Below are positions 34,170 to 42,749 of a DNA stretch of 64,000 bases, piece by piece. This stretch comes from RBG-16-66-20 sp036560705. GTDB lineage: Bacteria > Pseudomonadota > Gammaproteobacteria > Burkholderiales > SG8-39. The stretch covers positions 76,579-140,578 of the forward strand of contig DATBQR010000121.1 of the NCBI GenBank assembly GCA_036560705.1, written 5' to 3'. The notes below the pieces were generated by a model that saw nothing but the letters and a program-made list of their open reading frames with translations, had not been told where the DNA came from and made no database searches. A program made the position numbers and the translations under genes. Within the stretch, counting starts at the first letter, position 1; every line of letters begins with the position of its first letter.

Positions 34170-35294
34170 ATGAAGCGCAGATCATTCCTGAAGAAGGCCG
34201 CAGCGGGCCTGGCAGTGGGAACCGCCGCCGCACCCGCGTTCGGGCAGGCGCCGGCCGCGGTCACCGGCATGCCGAACATCAGCTGGCGCATGGCGACCAG
34301 CTGGCCGAAGAGCCTGGACACGCTGTTCGGCGGCGCCGAGCATATCGCCAAGAGGGTGGCCGAGGCGACTGGCGGCAAATTCAACATCAAAGTATTTGCG
34401 GCCGGCGAGATCGTCGGCGGCCTGCAGGTCCTGGACGCGGTCCAGAACGGCACGGTGGAGTGCGGCCACACCGCCGCGTACTACTACTTCGGCAAGGACC
34501 AGACTTTCGCGTTCGGCACGAATATCCCGTTCGGCCTGAACGCGCGGCAGCAGTATTCCTGGTACTACCAGGGCGGCGGCCTCGAATTGATGCGCGATTT
34601 CTACAAGGACTACAACATCGTCAATCATATGGCCGGCAGCACCGGCTGCCAGATGGGCGGCTGGTTCCGCAAGCCAATCAAGTCGCTGGCCGATCTCAAG
34701 GGGTTGAAGTTCCGTATCGGCGGTACCGGCGGCACGGTGCTCAGTCGTCTCGGCGTGGTGCCGCAGCAGATCGCCGGCGGCGACATATACCCGGCGCTGG
34801 AAAAGGGCACGATTGACGCAGCCGAATGGGTCGGCCCTTACGACGACGAGAAACTCGGCTTCTACAAGGTGGCGAAAAACTACTATTACCCGGGCTGGTG
34901 GGAGAGCGGATCGTCGCTCGAATTGATTGTCGGCGACAAGGCGTGGGCGTCGTTGCCGAAGGAGTACCAGGCGATTCTGGAAGCGGCCTGCGCCGAGGCC
35001 TACATCTGGATGCTGTCGAAGTACGACGCGCTCAACCCGCCGGCACTGAAGCGCCTGATCGCCAATGGCGTGACCCTGTCGCCGTTCTCCGCCGATATCC
35101 TGGCCGCGTGTCACAAGGCCTCCGAAGAGAACTACGAGGAAGTCGCTTCGAAGAACCCGAAGTTCCGCAAGATCTACGAGCCGTGGAAGAAATTCCGCGC
35201 CGAGCAGTTCGAATGGCTGTCGATCGCGGAAAATCGCGAGGACAACTTCATGATCGCGGCGCAGCGCGCAGCGCAGCGGGGATCGAAGAAGTAA
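34170..35294 (+). CDS. TRAP transporter solute-binding protein (DctP/TakP type), Tat-exported
   Basis: A 374-residue periplasmic binding protein of a TRAP transporter. It has a twin-arginine signal (KRRSFLKKAAAG) ending near AFGQ, then ISWRMATSWPKSLDTL, which resembles the TakP group that binds 2-oxo acids. LKGLKFRIGGTGG and EWVGPYDDEKLGFYKVAK are typical of the group; the second includes residues at the metal/ligand site in TakP. The membrane genes for it (dctQ, dctM) are just downstream but on the opposite strand. The ligand, probably a keto or monocarboxylic acid, is inferred. Confidence 0.88.
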   Translation: MKRRSFLKKAAAGLAVGTAAAPAFGQAPAAVTGMPNISWRMATSWPKSLDTLFGGAEHIAKRVAEATGGKFNIKVFAAGEIVGGLQVLDAVQNGTVECGHTAAYYYFGKDQTFAFGTNIPFGLNARQQYSWYYQGGGLELMRDFYKDYNIVNHMAGSTGCQMGGWFRKPIKSLADLKGLKFRIGGTGGTVLSRLGVVPQQIAGGDIYPALEKGTIDAAEWVGPYDDEKLGFYKVAKNYYYPGWWESGSSLELIVGDKAWASLPKEYQAILEAACAEAYIWMLSKYDALNPPALKRLIANGVTLSPFSADILAACHKASEENYEEVASKNPKFRKIYEPWKKFRAEQFEWLSIAENREDNFMIAAQRAAQRGSKK

Positions 35295-35340
35295 GGCGGG
35301 CCTTGACGCCGGCCGGCGGCGTTGCAATCGCTGTCGGTCA

Positions 35341-35372
35341 AAAAAAGCCCCGCTTCGGCGGGGCTTTTTTTT
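35341..35372. terminator. Strong bidirectional rho-independent terminator
   Basis: AAAAAAGCCCCGC - TTCG - GCGGGGCTTTTTTTT: a 13 bp perfect stem with a UUCG tetraloop, A-run on the left and T-run on the right. It ends both the binding-protein gene (plus) and the dctQM operon (minus). Confidence 0.9.
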
Positions 35373-35396
35373 GCTTCGTGGACCGGGACGGACGGG

Positions 35397-37193
35397 CTAT
35401 TTCTTGGCGCCGGGCTTCGCCGCATCCTTCGGTTTTTCGGCCGCAGGCTCCTCACTCTTGCCGCTCATCGCCCGCTCGATCGCCTTCTCGGGGTCATCCT
35501 CATCCTTGTTTGCGTCCTTTGCTCCGGGTTCACTGGCCGACTGCCCTTCAAGCGGCGCGCCATCGGTGCCCGGGACTTCCTCCGGAACTTGAATCTGGAT
35601 CTGGTCAGTATTCACGGCCGCTTTCTTGGCCATCCCTCCGCTCACGATGGCCGGGAACGCGATCACCAGGCTGACCATCAGAAGCTGTATCAGGACAAAG
35701 GGCACGGCGCCCCAGTAAATCTGCCCGGTCGTCACCCTAGCAATCGTCCGGCCCGTCACCCTGTCCACATAGTCCTTGGGCGACGCGACGCTGCGCAGAT
35801 AGAACAGCGCGTAGCCGAACGGCGGGTGCATGAACGAAGTCTGCATGTTGACGCTGAGCAGGATGCCGAACCAGATCAGGTCGATGCCGAGCTTTTCGGC
35901 GACCGGACCGAGCAGGGGGATGATGATGAAGGCGAGCTCGAAAAAATCGAGGAAGAAGGCGAGCAGGAACACCAGCAAGTTGACCACGATGAGGAAGCCG
36001 AGTTGGCCGCCCGGGAGGTTGAGCAGCAGGTGCTCGATCCAGAGGTTGCCGTCGACGCCGTAGAAGGTCAGGCTGAACACGCGCGCGCCGACCAGGATGA
36101 ACACCACGAAGGAGGTCAGCTTGGCGGTCGTGTTCATGGCCTGCCGCAGCAGGTTGATCGACAGCCGGCGCCGCGCGATCGCCATCGCCAGCGCCCCGCT
36201 GGCGCCCATGGCGCCGCCTTCGGTGGGCGTCGCGACGCCGAGGAAAATGGTGCCGAGCACGAGGAAGATCAGCGCCAGCGGAGGGATCAGCACGAAGGTG
36301 ACGCGTTCCGCCATGCGCGAGAGCAGGCCGAGCTTGAACAGGTGGTTGAGGACGGCCGCGACGAAGGCGATGCCAACGCCGACCGCGGTGGAGACCACGA
36401 GCATTTCGTCCGTCGGCGCATCGGGCGCCCCGTACTTGTATTTTGCGAATGCAACGGCCGCTGCCAGGGAAATCAGCGACACGACCGCCAGGGACGGAAT
36501 GCCGCTGCTGCCATTGGCCTCGCGGAACGTGCGCGCCTCCAGCGGCAATGCCGGCGCCCAGGCGGGCTTGAAAAAAGCGACGCCGGCGGCGTATAGCGCA
36601 TAGATGCCTGCCAGCGTGATCCCTGGTATGAACGCACCCGCATACATGTCGCCGACCGATTTGCCGAGCTGGTCGGCCATGACGATCAGCACCAGCGAGG
36701 GCGGAATGATCTGGGCCAGCGTGCCAGACGCAGCAATCACGCCGGTCGCGAAGCGCCTGTCGTAACCGTAGCGCAGCATGATCGGCAGCGATATCAGCCC
36801 CATCGAGATGACGGAGGCGGCCACCACGCCGGTCGTGGCGGCCAGCAGGGCGCCGACAAAAACGACCGCGAACGCCAGGCCGCCGCGCAAAGGGCCGAAC
36901 AGCTGGCCGATAGTGTCGAGCAGGTCTTCGGCCATGCCGCTGCGTTCCAGTATCAGGCCCATGAAGGTGAAGAACGGCACGGCGAGCAGCGTGTCGTTCG
37001 ACATCACCGCCCAGATGCGCTGCGGCAGGGCCTGGAACAGCGTCTCCTGCAGCAGGCCCAGCTCGATGCCGAGCAGGCCGAAGAAAATGCCGCTGGCGGC
37101 GAGCGCGAAGGCGACCGGGTAGCCGAACAGCATCACCACGATCAGCGACGCGAACATCAGCGGCGCCATGTTGTGAATGAGAAATGCAGTCAT
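35397..37193 (-). CDS. dctM: TRAP transporter large permease (DctM)
   Basis: The large membrane subunit of a TRAP transporter, carrying the translocation path. The 598-residue protein has a dozen or more hydrophobic segments, with DctM hallmarks GMAEDLLDTIGQLFGPLRGGLA and VIAASGTLAQIIPPSLVLIVMADQ (shown in part). It is longer than the usual 425 or so because of an inserted loop region (about 220-290) and a charged, repetitive C-terminal tail of about 75 residues rich in Glu, Lys, Ala and Pro. The large form goes with TakP-like receptors. It overlaps dctQ by 4 nt. Confidence 0.9.
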   Translation of the reverse strand: MTAFLIHNMAPLMFASLIVVMLFGYPVAFALAASGIFFGLLGIELGLLQETLFQALPQRIWAVMSNDTLLAVPFFTFMGLILERSGMAEDLLDTIGQLFGPLRGGLAFAVVFVGALLAATTGVVAASVISMGLISLPIMLRYGYDRRFATGVIAASGTLAQIIPPSLVLIVMADQLGKSVGDMYAGAFIPGITLAGIYALYAAGVAFFKPAWAPALPLEARTFREANGSSGIPSLAVVSLISLAAAVAFAKYKYGAPDAPTDEMLVVSTAVGVGIAFVAAVLNHLFKLGLLSRMAERVTFVLIPPLALIFLVLGTIFLGVATPTEGGAMGASGALAMAIARRRLSINLLRQAMNTTAKLTSFVVFILVGARVFSLTFYGVDGNLWIEHLLLNLPGGQLGFLIVVNLLVFLLAFFLDFFELAFIIIPLLGPVAEKLGIDLIWFGILLSVNMQTSFMHPPFGYALFYLRSVASPKDYVDRVTGRTIARVTTGQIYWGAVPFVLIQLLMVSLVIAFPAIVSGGMAKKAAVNTDQIQIQVPEEVPGTDGAPLEGQSASEPGAKDANKDEDDPEKAIERAMSGKSEEPAAEKPKDAAKPGAKK

Positions 37194-37783
37194 GCGGCTT
37201 CTCCCCGCTGCTTGCGCAACTCCGCCGCGAGCAGTTCTTCGTCCGTCGGGCCTTCGTCCTTCTCGGCCGGGTCCGGGATCATTCCGAGCAGGAACGCGAC
37301 ACGCTTGATCAGTTCGGAGAAGCCCTGCAACACCAGCAGCAGGAAGCCTGCCGGAAGCATCAGGCGCCCTGGCCAGACCGTGAGGCCGCCAGCGTTGGTC
37401 GAAACCTCACCGCTCTTGTACGCGTCCACGAAAACCGGCCACGAGAGCCACATGATGAGAATTGCCATCGGCAGCAGGAAAAATACGGTGCCGAGAATGT
37501 CGATCCAGGCCTTGGCCCGGCCTGACAGATGTCCCGTCAGGATGTCGATCCGGACGTGCTGGTTGTGCAGCAGGGTATAGGCGGCGCAGAACAGGAATAC
37601 AAAGGAAAACAAGTACCACTGGATTTCCAGCCAGGAATTCGAGCTCTTGTTGAGCGCGTAGCGCACGATCGCGTTGCCGGTGCTGATCAGCACCGCCGCA
37701 AGGATCAACCAATAACTGAGCTTGCCGACTTGCTCATTGAGCCAGTCGATAGCGCGGGACAGCCGCAGGCACAGCTTCATCAT
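37190..37783 (-). CDS. dctQ: TRAP transporter small permease (DctQ)
   Basis: The small four-helix membrane subunit of the TRAP transporter, 197 residues. Segments near residues 22-42, 57-75, 92-115 and 138-160 are hydrophobic; NSWLEIQWYLFSFVFLFCAAY is the conserved second-helix region, followed by NQHVRIDI. The C-terminus is a charged cytoplasmic tail (KDEGPTDEELLAAELRKQRG). The start has AGGAGGGG upstream. It is first in dctQ-dctM, which faces the binding-protein gene. Confidence 0.9.
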   Translation of the reverse strand: MMKLCLRLSRAIDWLNEQVGKLSYWLILAAVLISTGNAIVRYALNKSSNSWLEIQWYLFSFVFLFCAAYTLLHNQHVRIDILTGHLSGRAKAWIDILGTVFFLLPMAILIMWLSWPVFVDAYKSGEVSTNAGGLTVWPGRLMLPAGFLLLVLQGFSELIKRVAFLLGMIPDPAEKDEGPTDEELLAAELRKQRGEAA

Positions 37784-37823
37784 CGCAACCCCTCCTTTGC
37801 GAGTTCGGGAACCACGGGTCGAA

Positions 37824-38369
37824 TCAGGCGGACGTCAGGCTACCGCCGGTGCTGCCGACGCCCGCCTGCGCGCGCATCTGCAGCGCGCGCCGCTGCACCT
37901 CCTCGTGCAGCCTCGGTTTGAAGCCGAGGGCGAAGAATACCTCAGCGGCGAGGAAAATCGGCGCCACGAAGATCTGGAACAGGTTGTCCACCAGAGCCGG
38001 CTTGCGGCCCTCGTAGGCATGGCCCCAGAGCTGCAGCGCCCAGCCGCCGACGAACAGGATCGGGAACCAGGTCAGGCCGATGAACAGCGGGGCCTGCGAC
38101 AGCGGTTCCGCGCCCCGGAGCATCAGCGCGAACACGGCGCCCATCGCCAGGCCAAGCGGGACGTCGAGCATCAGGTAATAGAGAAGCAGCGCGGAAGTGA
38201 CGATCAACGCGCCGCTCACGGAAGCGCCGCCGACATCGGTGCGCAGCCAGCCGAGCGGGATCATCAGCGAAAAAACGATCAGCGGCACGCCGACGAAGTG
38301 CGTCGCCTTGTTGCGCGCGTCCTGATGGTAGGCGGCGTAGAAGGACATCTGGTCTTCGAGCGTCTTCAC
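37824..38369 (-). CDS. Mpo1-like (DUF962) membrane protein
   Basis: A 181-residue protein with four or five hydrophobic segments. The N-terminal YAAYHQDARNKATHFVGVPLIV and later GHAYEGRKPALVDNLFQI match the DUF962/YGL010w family. The yeast member Mpo1 is an Fe(II)-dependent dioxygenase that alpha-oxidises 2-hydroxy fatty acids, using histidines like H15, H24 and the GH-x-YE motif. Bacterial function is untested. The start is GTG with GGAGG 6 nt upstream. It is divergent from ribF. Confidence 0.8.
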   Translation of the reverse strand: MKTLEDQMSFYAAYHQDARNKATHFVGVPLIVFSLMIPLGWLRTDVGGASVSGALIVTSALLLYYLMLDVPLGLAMGAVFALMLRGAEPLSQAPLFIGLTWFPILFVGGWALQLWGHAYEGRKPALVDNLFQIFVAPIFLAAEVFFALGFKPRLHEEVQRRALQMRAQAGVGSTGGSLTSA

Positions 38370-38425
38370 CGGTCTCCTCCGAGTGAATGGGCAAGTTCAA
38401 GCGCAAGCGGCCGAGTGAAAGCCGC

Positions 38426-38431
38426 TATAAT
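38426..38431 (+). promoter_or_regulatory. -10 element of the ribF-ileS-lspA run
   Basis: Consensus TATAAT, 20 nt before the ribF ATG. A 6 bp inverted repeat (AGCGGC 38406-38411, GCCGCT 38421-38426) overlaps its first base. No -35 is clear. No FMN-riboswitch-like element is recognisable in the short leader. Confidence 0.4.
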
Positions 38432-38451
38432 TCAACATTTTACACGCACGA

Positions 38452-39399
38452 ATGCAGGTCACGCACGGGACAATCAAGCCGGGGGGAAGCCGCAGTGGAT
38501 TTGCCTCCGGCACGGGGCTCACCATCGGCAATTTCGACGGCGTGCACCGCGGTCACCGCGCCATGCTGGACAGGCTGGCCGCGAAGGCGCGCGAGTTGAG
38601 GCTACCTTGCAGCGTCCTGACGTTCGAGCCGCACCCGCGGGAGTTTTTTTCGCCGTCCGCGGCGCCGGCCCGCCTGTCGCGGCTGCGCGAGAAGCTCGAG
38701 CTGATCGCGGAGGCGGGGATCGACAGGACGCACGTGCTGCGTTTTGGTGCGCGGCTTGCCGCGCTGGCGGCAGACCGGTTCATCGAAGACGTACTGGTGC
38801 GGGGTTTGGGGGTGCGCTGGCTGCTGGTCGGCAGGGATTTCCGCTTCGGCGCGAAACGCTCCGGCGATTTCGCGCTGCTCGAGTCGTGCGCGGCGCGGCT
38901 GGGATTCGCGCTGGAGGCGATGCCGGAAGTCATGAACGCCGGGGAGCGCGTGTCGAGTTCCGGCGTGCGCGCGGCGCTGGCGGCGGGCGACCTGGCGGCC
39001 GCGGCGCGGCTGCTCGGGCGCGAGTACACGATGAGCGGGCGCGTGGCGCATGGCGAGAAGCTCGGCCGCGCGCTCGGTTTCCCGACCGCGAACATCGTGC
39101 TGCGGCGCCGGCCGCCGCTGGCGGGAATTTTTACCGTCACGGCGGAGCTGGAGGAGACGCATGCGGTATTGCGGGGCGTCGCCAGCGTGGGCAGGCGGCC
39201 GACCGTCAGGGAAAACGCGCCGCCGCTTCTGGAAGTGCATTTGTTCGACTGGAACGGCGACCTTTACGGGCGCCACCTGCGGGTGAAATTCCTGCAGAAG
39301 ATCCGGGACGAGGAGAAGTACGGTGGATTGGACGCTTTGCGCTCCGCGATAGCGCGGGACGTGCAGCAGGCCCAGGACTATTTCAGGAAAAATGGCTGA
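38452..39399 (+). CDS. ribF: Bifunctional riboflavin kinase / FAD synthetase
   Basis: Makes FMN and then FAD from riboflavin and ATP. The 315-residue protein has the N-terminal adenylyltransferase domain (TIGNFDGVHRGH, then FEPHPREFF, and VVGRDFRFG-like LLVGRDFRFGAKRSGD) and the C-terminal flavokinase domain (GRALGFPTANI, GIFTVTAE, EVHLFDWNGDLYG). It overlaps ileS by 8 nt, the ribF-ileS-lspA-ispH order being conserved in proteobacteria. Confidence 0.96.
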   Translation: MQVTHGTIKPGGSRSGFASGTGLTIGNFDGVHRGHRAMLDRLAAKARELRLPCSVLTFEPHPREFFSPSAAPARLSRLREKLELIAEAGIDRTHVLRFGARLAALAADRFIEDVLVRGLGVRWLLVGRDFRFGAKRSGDFALLESCAARLGFALEAMPEVMNAGERVSSSGVRAALAAGDLAAAARLLGREYTMSGRVAHGEKLGRALGFPTANIVLRRRPPLAGIFTVTAELEETHAVLRGVASVGRRPTVRENAPPLLEVHLFDWNGDLYGRHLRVKFLQKIRDEEKYGGLDALRSAIARDVQQAQDYFRKNG

Positions 39400-42259
39400 C
39401 TACAAAAGCACGCTGAACCTGCCCGACACGCCGTTCCCGATGCGGGGCGATCTCGCCAAGCGCGAGCCGCTGTGGGTGAAGGAATGGAACGAGCAGGGCG
39501 TCTACCGGCGCCTGCGCGCCGCGGCGAAAGGTCGGCCGCGCTTCGTGCTGCACGACGGGCCGCCCTATGCCAACGGCGACATCCACATCGGCCACGCGGT
39601 GAACAAGATCCTCAAGGACGTGATCGTCAAGTCGAAGTCCATGGCCGGCTTCGACGCGCCCTACGTGCCGGGCTGGGATTGCCACGGCATGCCGATCGAG
39701 GTGCAGATCGAGAAGAAATACGGCAAGAACCTGCCCGCCGGGGAGACGCAGCGCCTGTGCCGCGCCTACGCCACCGAGCAGATCGCCCGGCAGAAGCTCG
39801 ACTTCCAGCGCCTCGGCATTCTCGGCGACTGGGACAACCCCTACCTGACGATGGCCTACGGCAACGAAGCCGACGAGATCCGCGGCCTGGGAACGCTGCT
39901 GAAGAAGGGCTACATCTTCCGCGGCCTGAAGCCGGTCAACTGGTGCTTCGACTGCGGCTCCGCGCTTGCCGAGGCGGAGATCGAATACGAGGACCGGAAA
40001 GATCCCGCCGTCGACGTGGGTTTCGAATTCGTCGAACGGGAAAAAATCGCCGCGGCTTTCGGGCTGCGCAGCCTGCCGGACAAGAAGGGATACATCGTCA
40101 TCTGGACGACGACGCCCTGGACGCTGCCGGCCAACCAGGCCCTCAACGTGCACCCGGATTTCGATTACGCGCTGATCGACACCGACCGCGGCCTGCTGAT
40201 CGTCGCCGATGCGATGCTCCTGGCCGGGGAAATCCCCGAGGCGACCGAAGAAGAATTCGATGCGCTCGCCATGCCCAGGCTGCTGGCGAAGTACGGCATC
40301 AAGTCCTGGCGGCTGATCGGCAAGGCCAAGGGCCGCGCGCTGGAAGGGCTGCGCTTCAAGCACCCGTTCTACGACCGCACTTCGCCCGTCTACCTGGGCG
40401 AATACGTGACGCTGGACGCCGGCACGGGCATCGTCCATTCGGCGCCGGCCTACGGCGTGGAGGACTTCGACTCCTGCCGCCGCTACGGCATGAAGGACGA
40501 GGAAATCCTCGTCCCGGTGATGGGCGACGGCAAATACGCCGCCTCGCTGCCGCTGTTCGGCGGACTGATGATCTGGGACGCCAATCCGAAAATCGTCAAG
40601 ACGATGGAGCAGAACGGCGTCCTGTTCGCGGTGGACTGGAAGCACGTCCACAGCTACATGCATTGCTGGCGGCACAAGACGCCGGTGATCCTGCGCGCCA
40701 CCGTCCAGTGGTTCGCCGGCATGGACGAGGTGCCCGGCTACAACGGGCCGGAAGGATTGACCCGGCCCGCCGAAACTCTGCGCGCGACGGCGCTGCGCGG
40801 CATCGAGGCCACCGAGTTCTTCCCGGACTGGGGCAAGGCGCGGCTGCACGGCCTGATCGCCAACCGCCCCGACTGGACGCTGTCGCGCGCCCGGCAGTGG
40901 GGCGTGCCGATGCCGTTCTTCGTGCACAAGGAAACCGGCGCGCTGCACCCGCGCACGCTCGAATTGATCGAGGAGGTCGCCCGGCGCGTCCAGCAGGGCG
41001 GCATCGAAACCTGGCAGACCGTCGCCACCGAGGAATTCCTCGGCGCCGACGCGGCGCACTACGAGAAGGTGAAGGACACCATCGACGTCTGGTTCGATTC
41101 CGGCTCCACGCACCAGACGGTGCTGAAGGGATCGCACGCCGGCGAAAGCGCCTTTCCGGCCGACTTGTACCTGGAAGGCTCGGACCAGCACCGCGGCTGG
41201 TTCCATTCGTCGCTGCTGGTGTCCTGCATGATGAACGGGGTGCCGCCGTACAAGGCGATTCTCACGCACGGCTTCGTCATCGACATGGACGGCCGCAAGA
41301 TGTCGAAGTCGAAGGGCACGGGCATGGCGCCGCAGCAGGTCGCCGGCACGCTGGGCGCGGAGATCCTGCGCCTCTGGGTGGCGAGCGGCGACTACTCGGG
41401 CGAGCTGACCATTTCGAACGAAATTTTGAAGCGCGTGGTCGAGAGCTACCGGCGCGTGCGCAACACGCTGCGTTTCCTGCTCGCCAACACTTCCGATTTC
41501 GATCCGGTGCTGCATGCGGTGCCGGTGGCGGAAATGACCGAAATCGACCGCTACGCGCTGGCGCTGACCGCGCGCATGCAGGCGGGCATGACCGAGGACT
41601 ACAAGGCCTACCAGTTCCACCTCGTGGTGCAGAAGCTGCAGGCCTTCTGCTCGGAAGACCTCGGGTCGTTCTACCTCGACATCCTCAAGGACCGGCTCTA
41701 CACCACCGGCGCCGCCTCGCGCGCCCGCCGTTCCGCGCAGACCGCCCTCTGGCACATCGGGCAGAGCCTGCTGCGCCTGATGGCGCCGATCCTCAGTTTC
41801 ACCGCTGAAGAGGCGTGGCAGACCCTCGCCGGCAATGCCGGTAAGAGCGTGTTCGAGGAAACCTGGCATCAGCTGCCGGGCTCCGGGCTGGACCAGGTCA
41901 TGCTGGATCACTGGGAGAACGTCCGCAGGTTTCGCGAGACCGTGGCCAAGAAGATCGAGGAGCGGCGCGCGCAGAAGGAGCTGGGCTCGCCGTTGCAGGC
42001 GGAACTGGACATCCAGGCGCACGGTCCAAGCTACGAATCGCTGGCGCGCCTCGGCGACGAGCTGCGGTTCGTGCTGATCACCTCGCGCGCGGACGTCCGC
42101 GAGGCGAAGGGATCTCCCGTTCAAATCAAGGTCAAGGCAAGTGAACATCCGAAGTGCGAACGCTGCTGGCACTACCGCGCCGATGTCGGCGAGGCTGGGC
42201 TGTGCGGCCGCTGCGAGAGCAACCTGCACGGCAGCGGCGAACCGCGGCGCCATGCCTAG
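39392..42259 (+). CDS. ileS: Isoleucyl-tRNA synthetase
   Basis: Class I aminoacyl-tRNA synthetase, 955 residues. The HIGH motif is in GDIHIGHAVNKILKD, the KMSKS motif in GRKMSKSKGTG, and between them the CP1 editing domain with TTPWTLPANQALNV. The C-terminal zinc-binding motif has CERCWHYR and CGRCESN. The start overlaps the end of ribF and the end overlaps lspA by 8 nt. The Bacteria-type sequence with CWHYR suggests the mupirocin-sensitive class, which is inference. Confidence 0.98.
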   Translation: MADYKSTLNLPDTPFPMRGDLAKREPLWVKEWNEQGVYRRLRAAAKGRPRFVLHDGPPYANGDIHIGHAVNKILKDVIVKSKSMAGFDAPYVPGWDCHGMPIEVQIEKKYGKNLPAGETQRLCRAYATEQIARQKLDFQRLGILGDWDNPYLTMAYGNEADEIRGLGTLLKKGYIFRGLKPVNWCFDCGSALAEAEIEYEDRKDPAVDVGFEFVEREKIAAAFGLRSLPDKKGYIVIWTTTPWTLPANQALNVHPDFDYALIDTDRGLLIVADAMLLAGEIPEATEEEFDALAMPRLLAKYGIKSWRLIGKAKGRALEGLRFKHPFYDRTSPVYLGEYVTLDAGTGIVHSAPAYGVEDFDSCRRYGMKDEEILVPVMGDGKYAASLPLFGGLMIWDANPKIVKTMEQNGVLFAVDWKHVHSYMHCWRHKTPVILRATVQWFAGMDEVPGYNGPEGLTRPAETLRATALRGIEATEFFPDWGKARLHGLIANRPDWTLSRARQWGVPMPFFVHKETGALHPRTLELIEEVARRVQQGGIETWQTVATEEFLGADAAHYEKVKDTIDVWFDSGSTHQTVLKGSHAGESAFPADLYLEGSDQHRGWFHSSLLVSCMMNGVPPYKAILTHGFVIDMDGRKMSKSKGTGMAPQQVAGTLGAEILRLWVASGDYSGELTISNEILKRVVESYRRVRNTLRFLLANTSDFDPVLHAVPVAEMTEIDRYALALTARMQAGMTEDYKAYQFHLVVQKLQAFCSEDLGSFYLDILKDRLYTTGAASRARRSAQTALWHIGQSLLRLMAPILSFTAEEAWQTLAGNAGKSVFEETWHQLPGSGLDQVMLDHWENVRRFRETVAKKIEERRAQKELGSPLQAELDIQAHGPSYESLARLGDELRFVLITSRADVREAKGSPVQIKVKASEHPKCERCWHYRADVGEAGLCGRCESNLHGSGEPRRHA

Positions 42260-42749
42260 GCGGCCCCGGGTTGCGCGCTGGTTCGGCCTGGCGGCCCTGG
42301 CGGTCGTCCTGGACTATCTGACGAAGGCCGCCGTGCTCGCCTCGTTCGCTCCCGGCGAGAGCCGCGCGCTGGCGCCGTTCTTCAACCTCGTGCTGGTATT
42401 CAACAAGGGCGCGGCGTTCAGCTTCCTCGCCTCGGCGCAGGGCTGGCAGACGCTGTTCTTCGCGGCGATCGCCGTCGCGGCTTCCGTCGTCGTAAGTTTT
42501 CTGATTTTCAGGAACCCCGATAAAAAACTGTTTTGCGGCGGCCTCGCGCTCATCCTCGGCGGCGCGCTCGGCAACCTGTACGACCGCGTCGCCTACGGCC
42601 ACGTCGTCGACTTCCTCGACTTCCACGCCATGGGCTGGCACTTTCCGGCCTTCAACGTTGCGGATTCCGCGATCACCGTCGGCGCCGGGGTCCTGATCCT
42701 GGAGAGTTTCCTGCACCGCGAACCGGAGAGCCGTGAAAAAGGCGCCTGA
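42252..42749 (+). CDS. lspA: Lipoprotein signal peptidase (signal peptidase II)
   Basis: Cleaves signal peptides of prolipoproteins in the inner membrane. The 165-residue protein has four hydrophobic segments. The aspartic-protease dyad is in GNLYDRVAYGHVVDFLDF and FNVADSAI; NKGAAFSFLA is also conserved. ATG 42252 is inside the end of ileS; the longer frame from 42141 lacks family similarity. It overlaps the next gene by 17 nt. Confidence 0.96.
   Translation: MPRRPRVARWFGLAALAVVLDYLTKAAVLASFAPGESRALAPFFNLVLVFNKGAAFSFLASAQGWQTLFFAAIAVAASVVVSFLIFRNPDKKLFCGGLALILGGALGNLYDRVAYGHVVDFLDFHAMGWHFPAFNVADSAITVGAGVLILESFLHREPESREKGA

Noticed and set aside
38370..38451. FMN riboswitch upstream of ribF
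   Set aside because: The gap is only 82 bp, the leader after the -10 is about 14 nt, and no conserved FMN-aptamer segments are present.
39383..42253. A 956-codon open frame antisense to ileS, and a 719-codon one antisense to hppA (4288-6447)
   Set aside because: Both mirror strong known genes, have Arg/His/Asp-rich low-information sequence, and lack ribosome-binding sites. Composition artefact.
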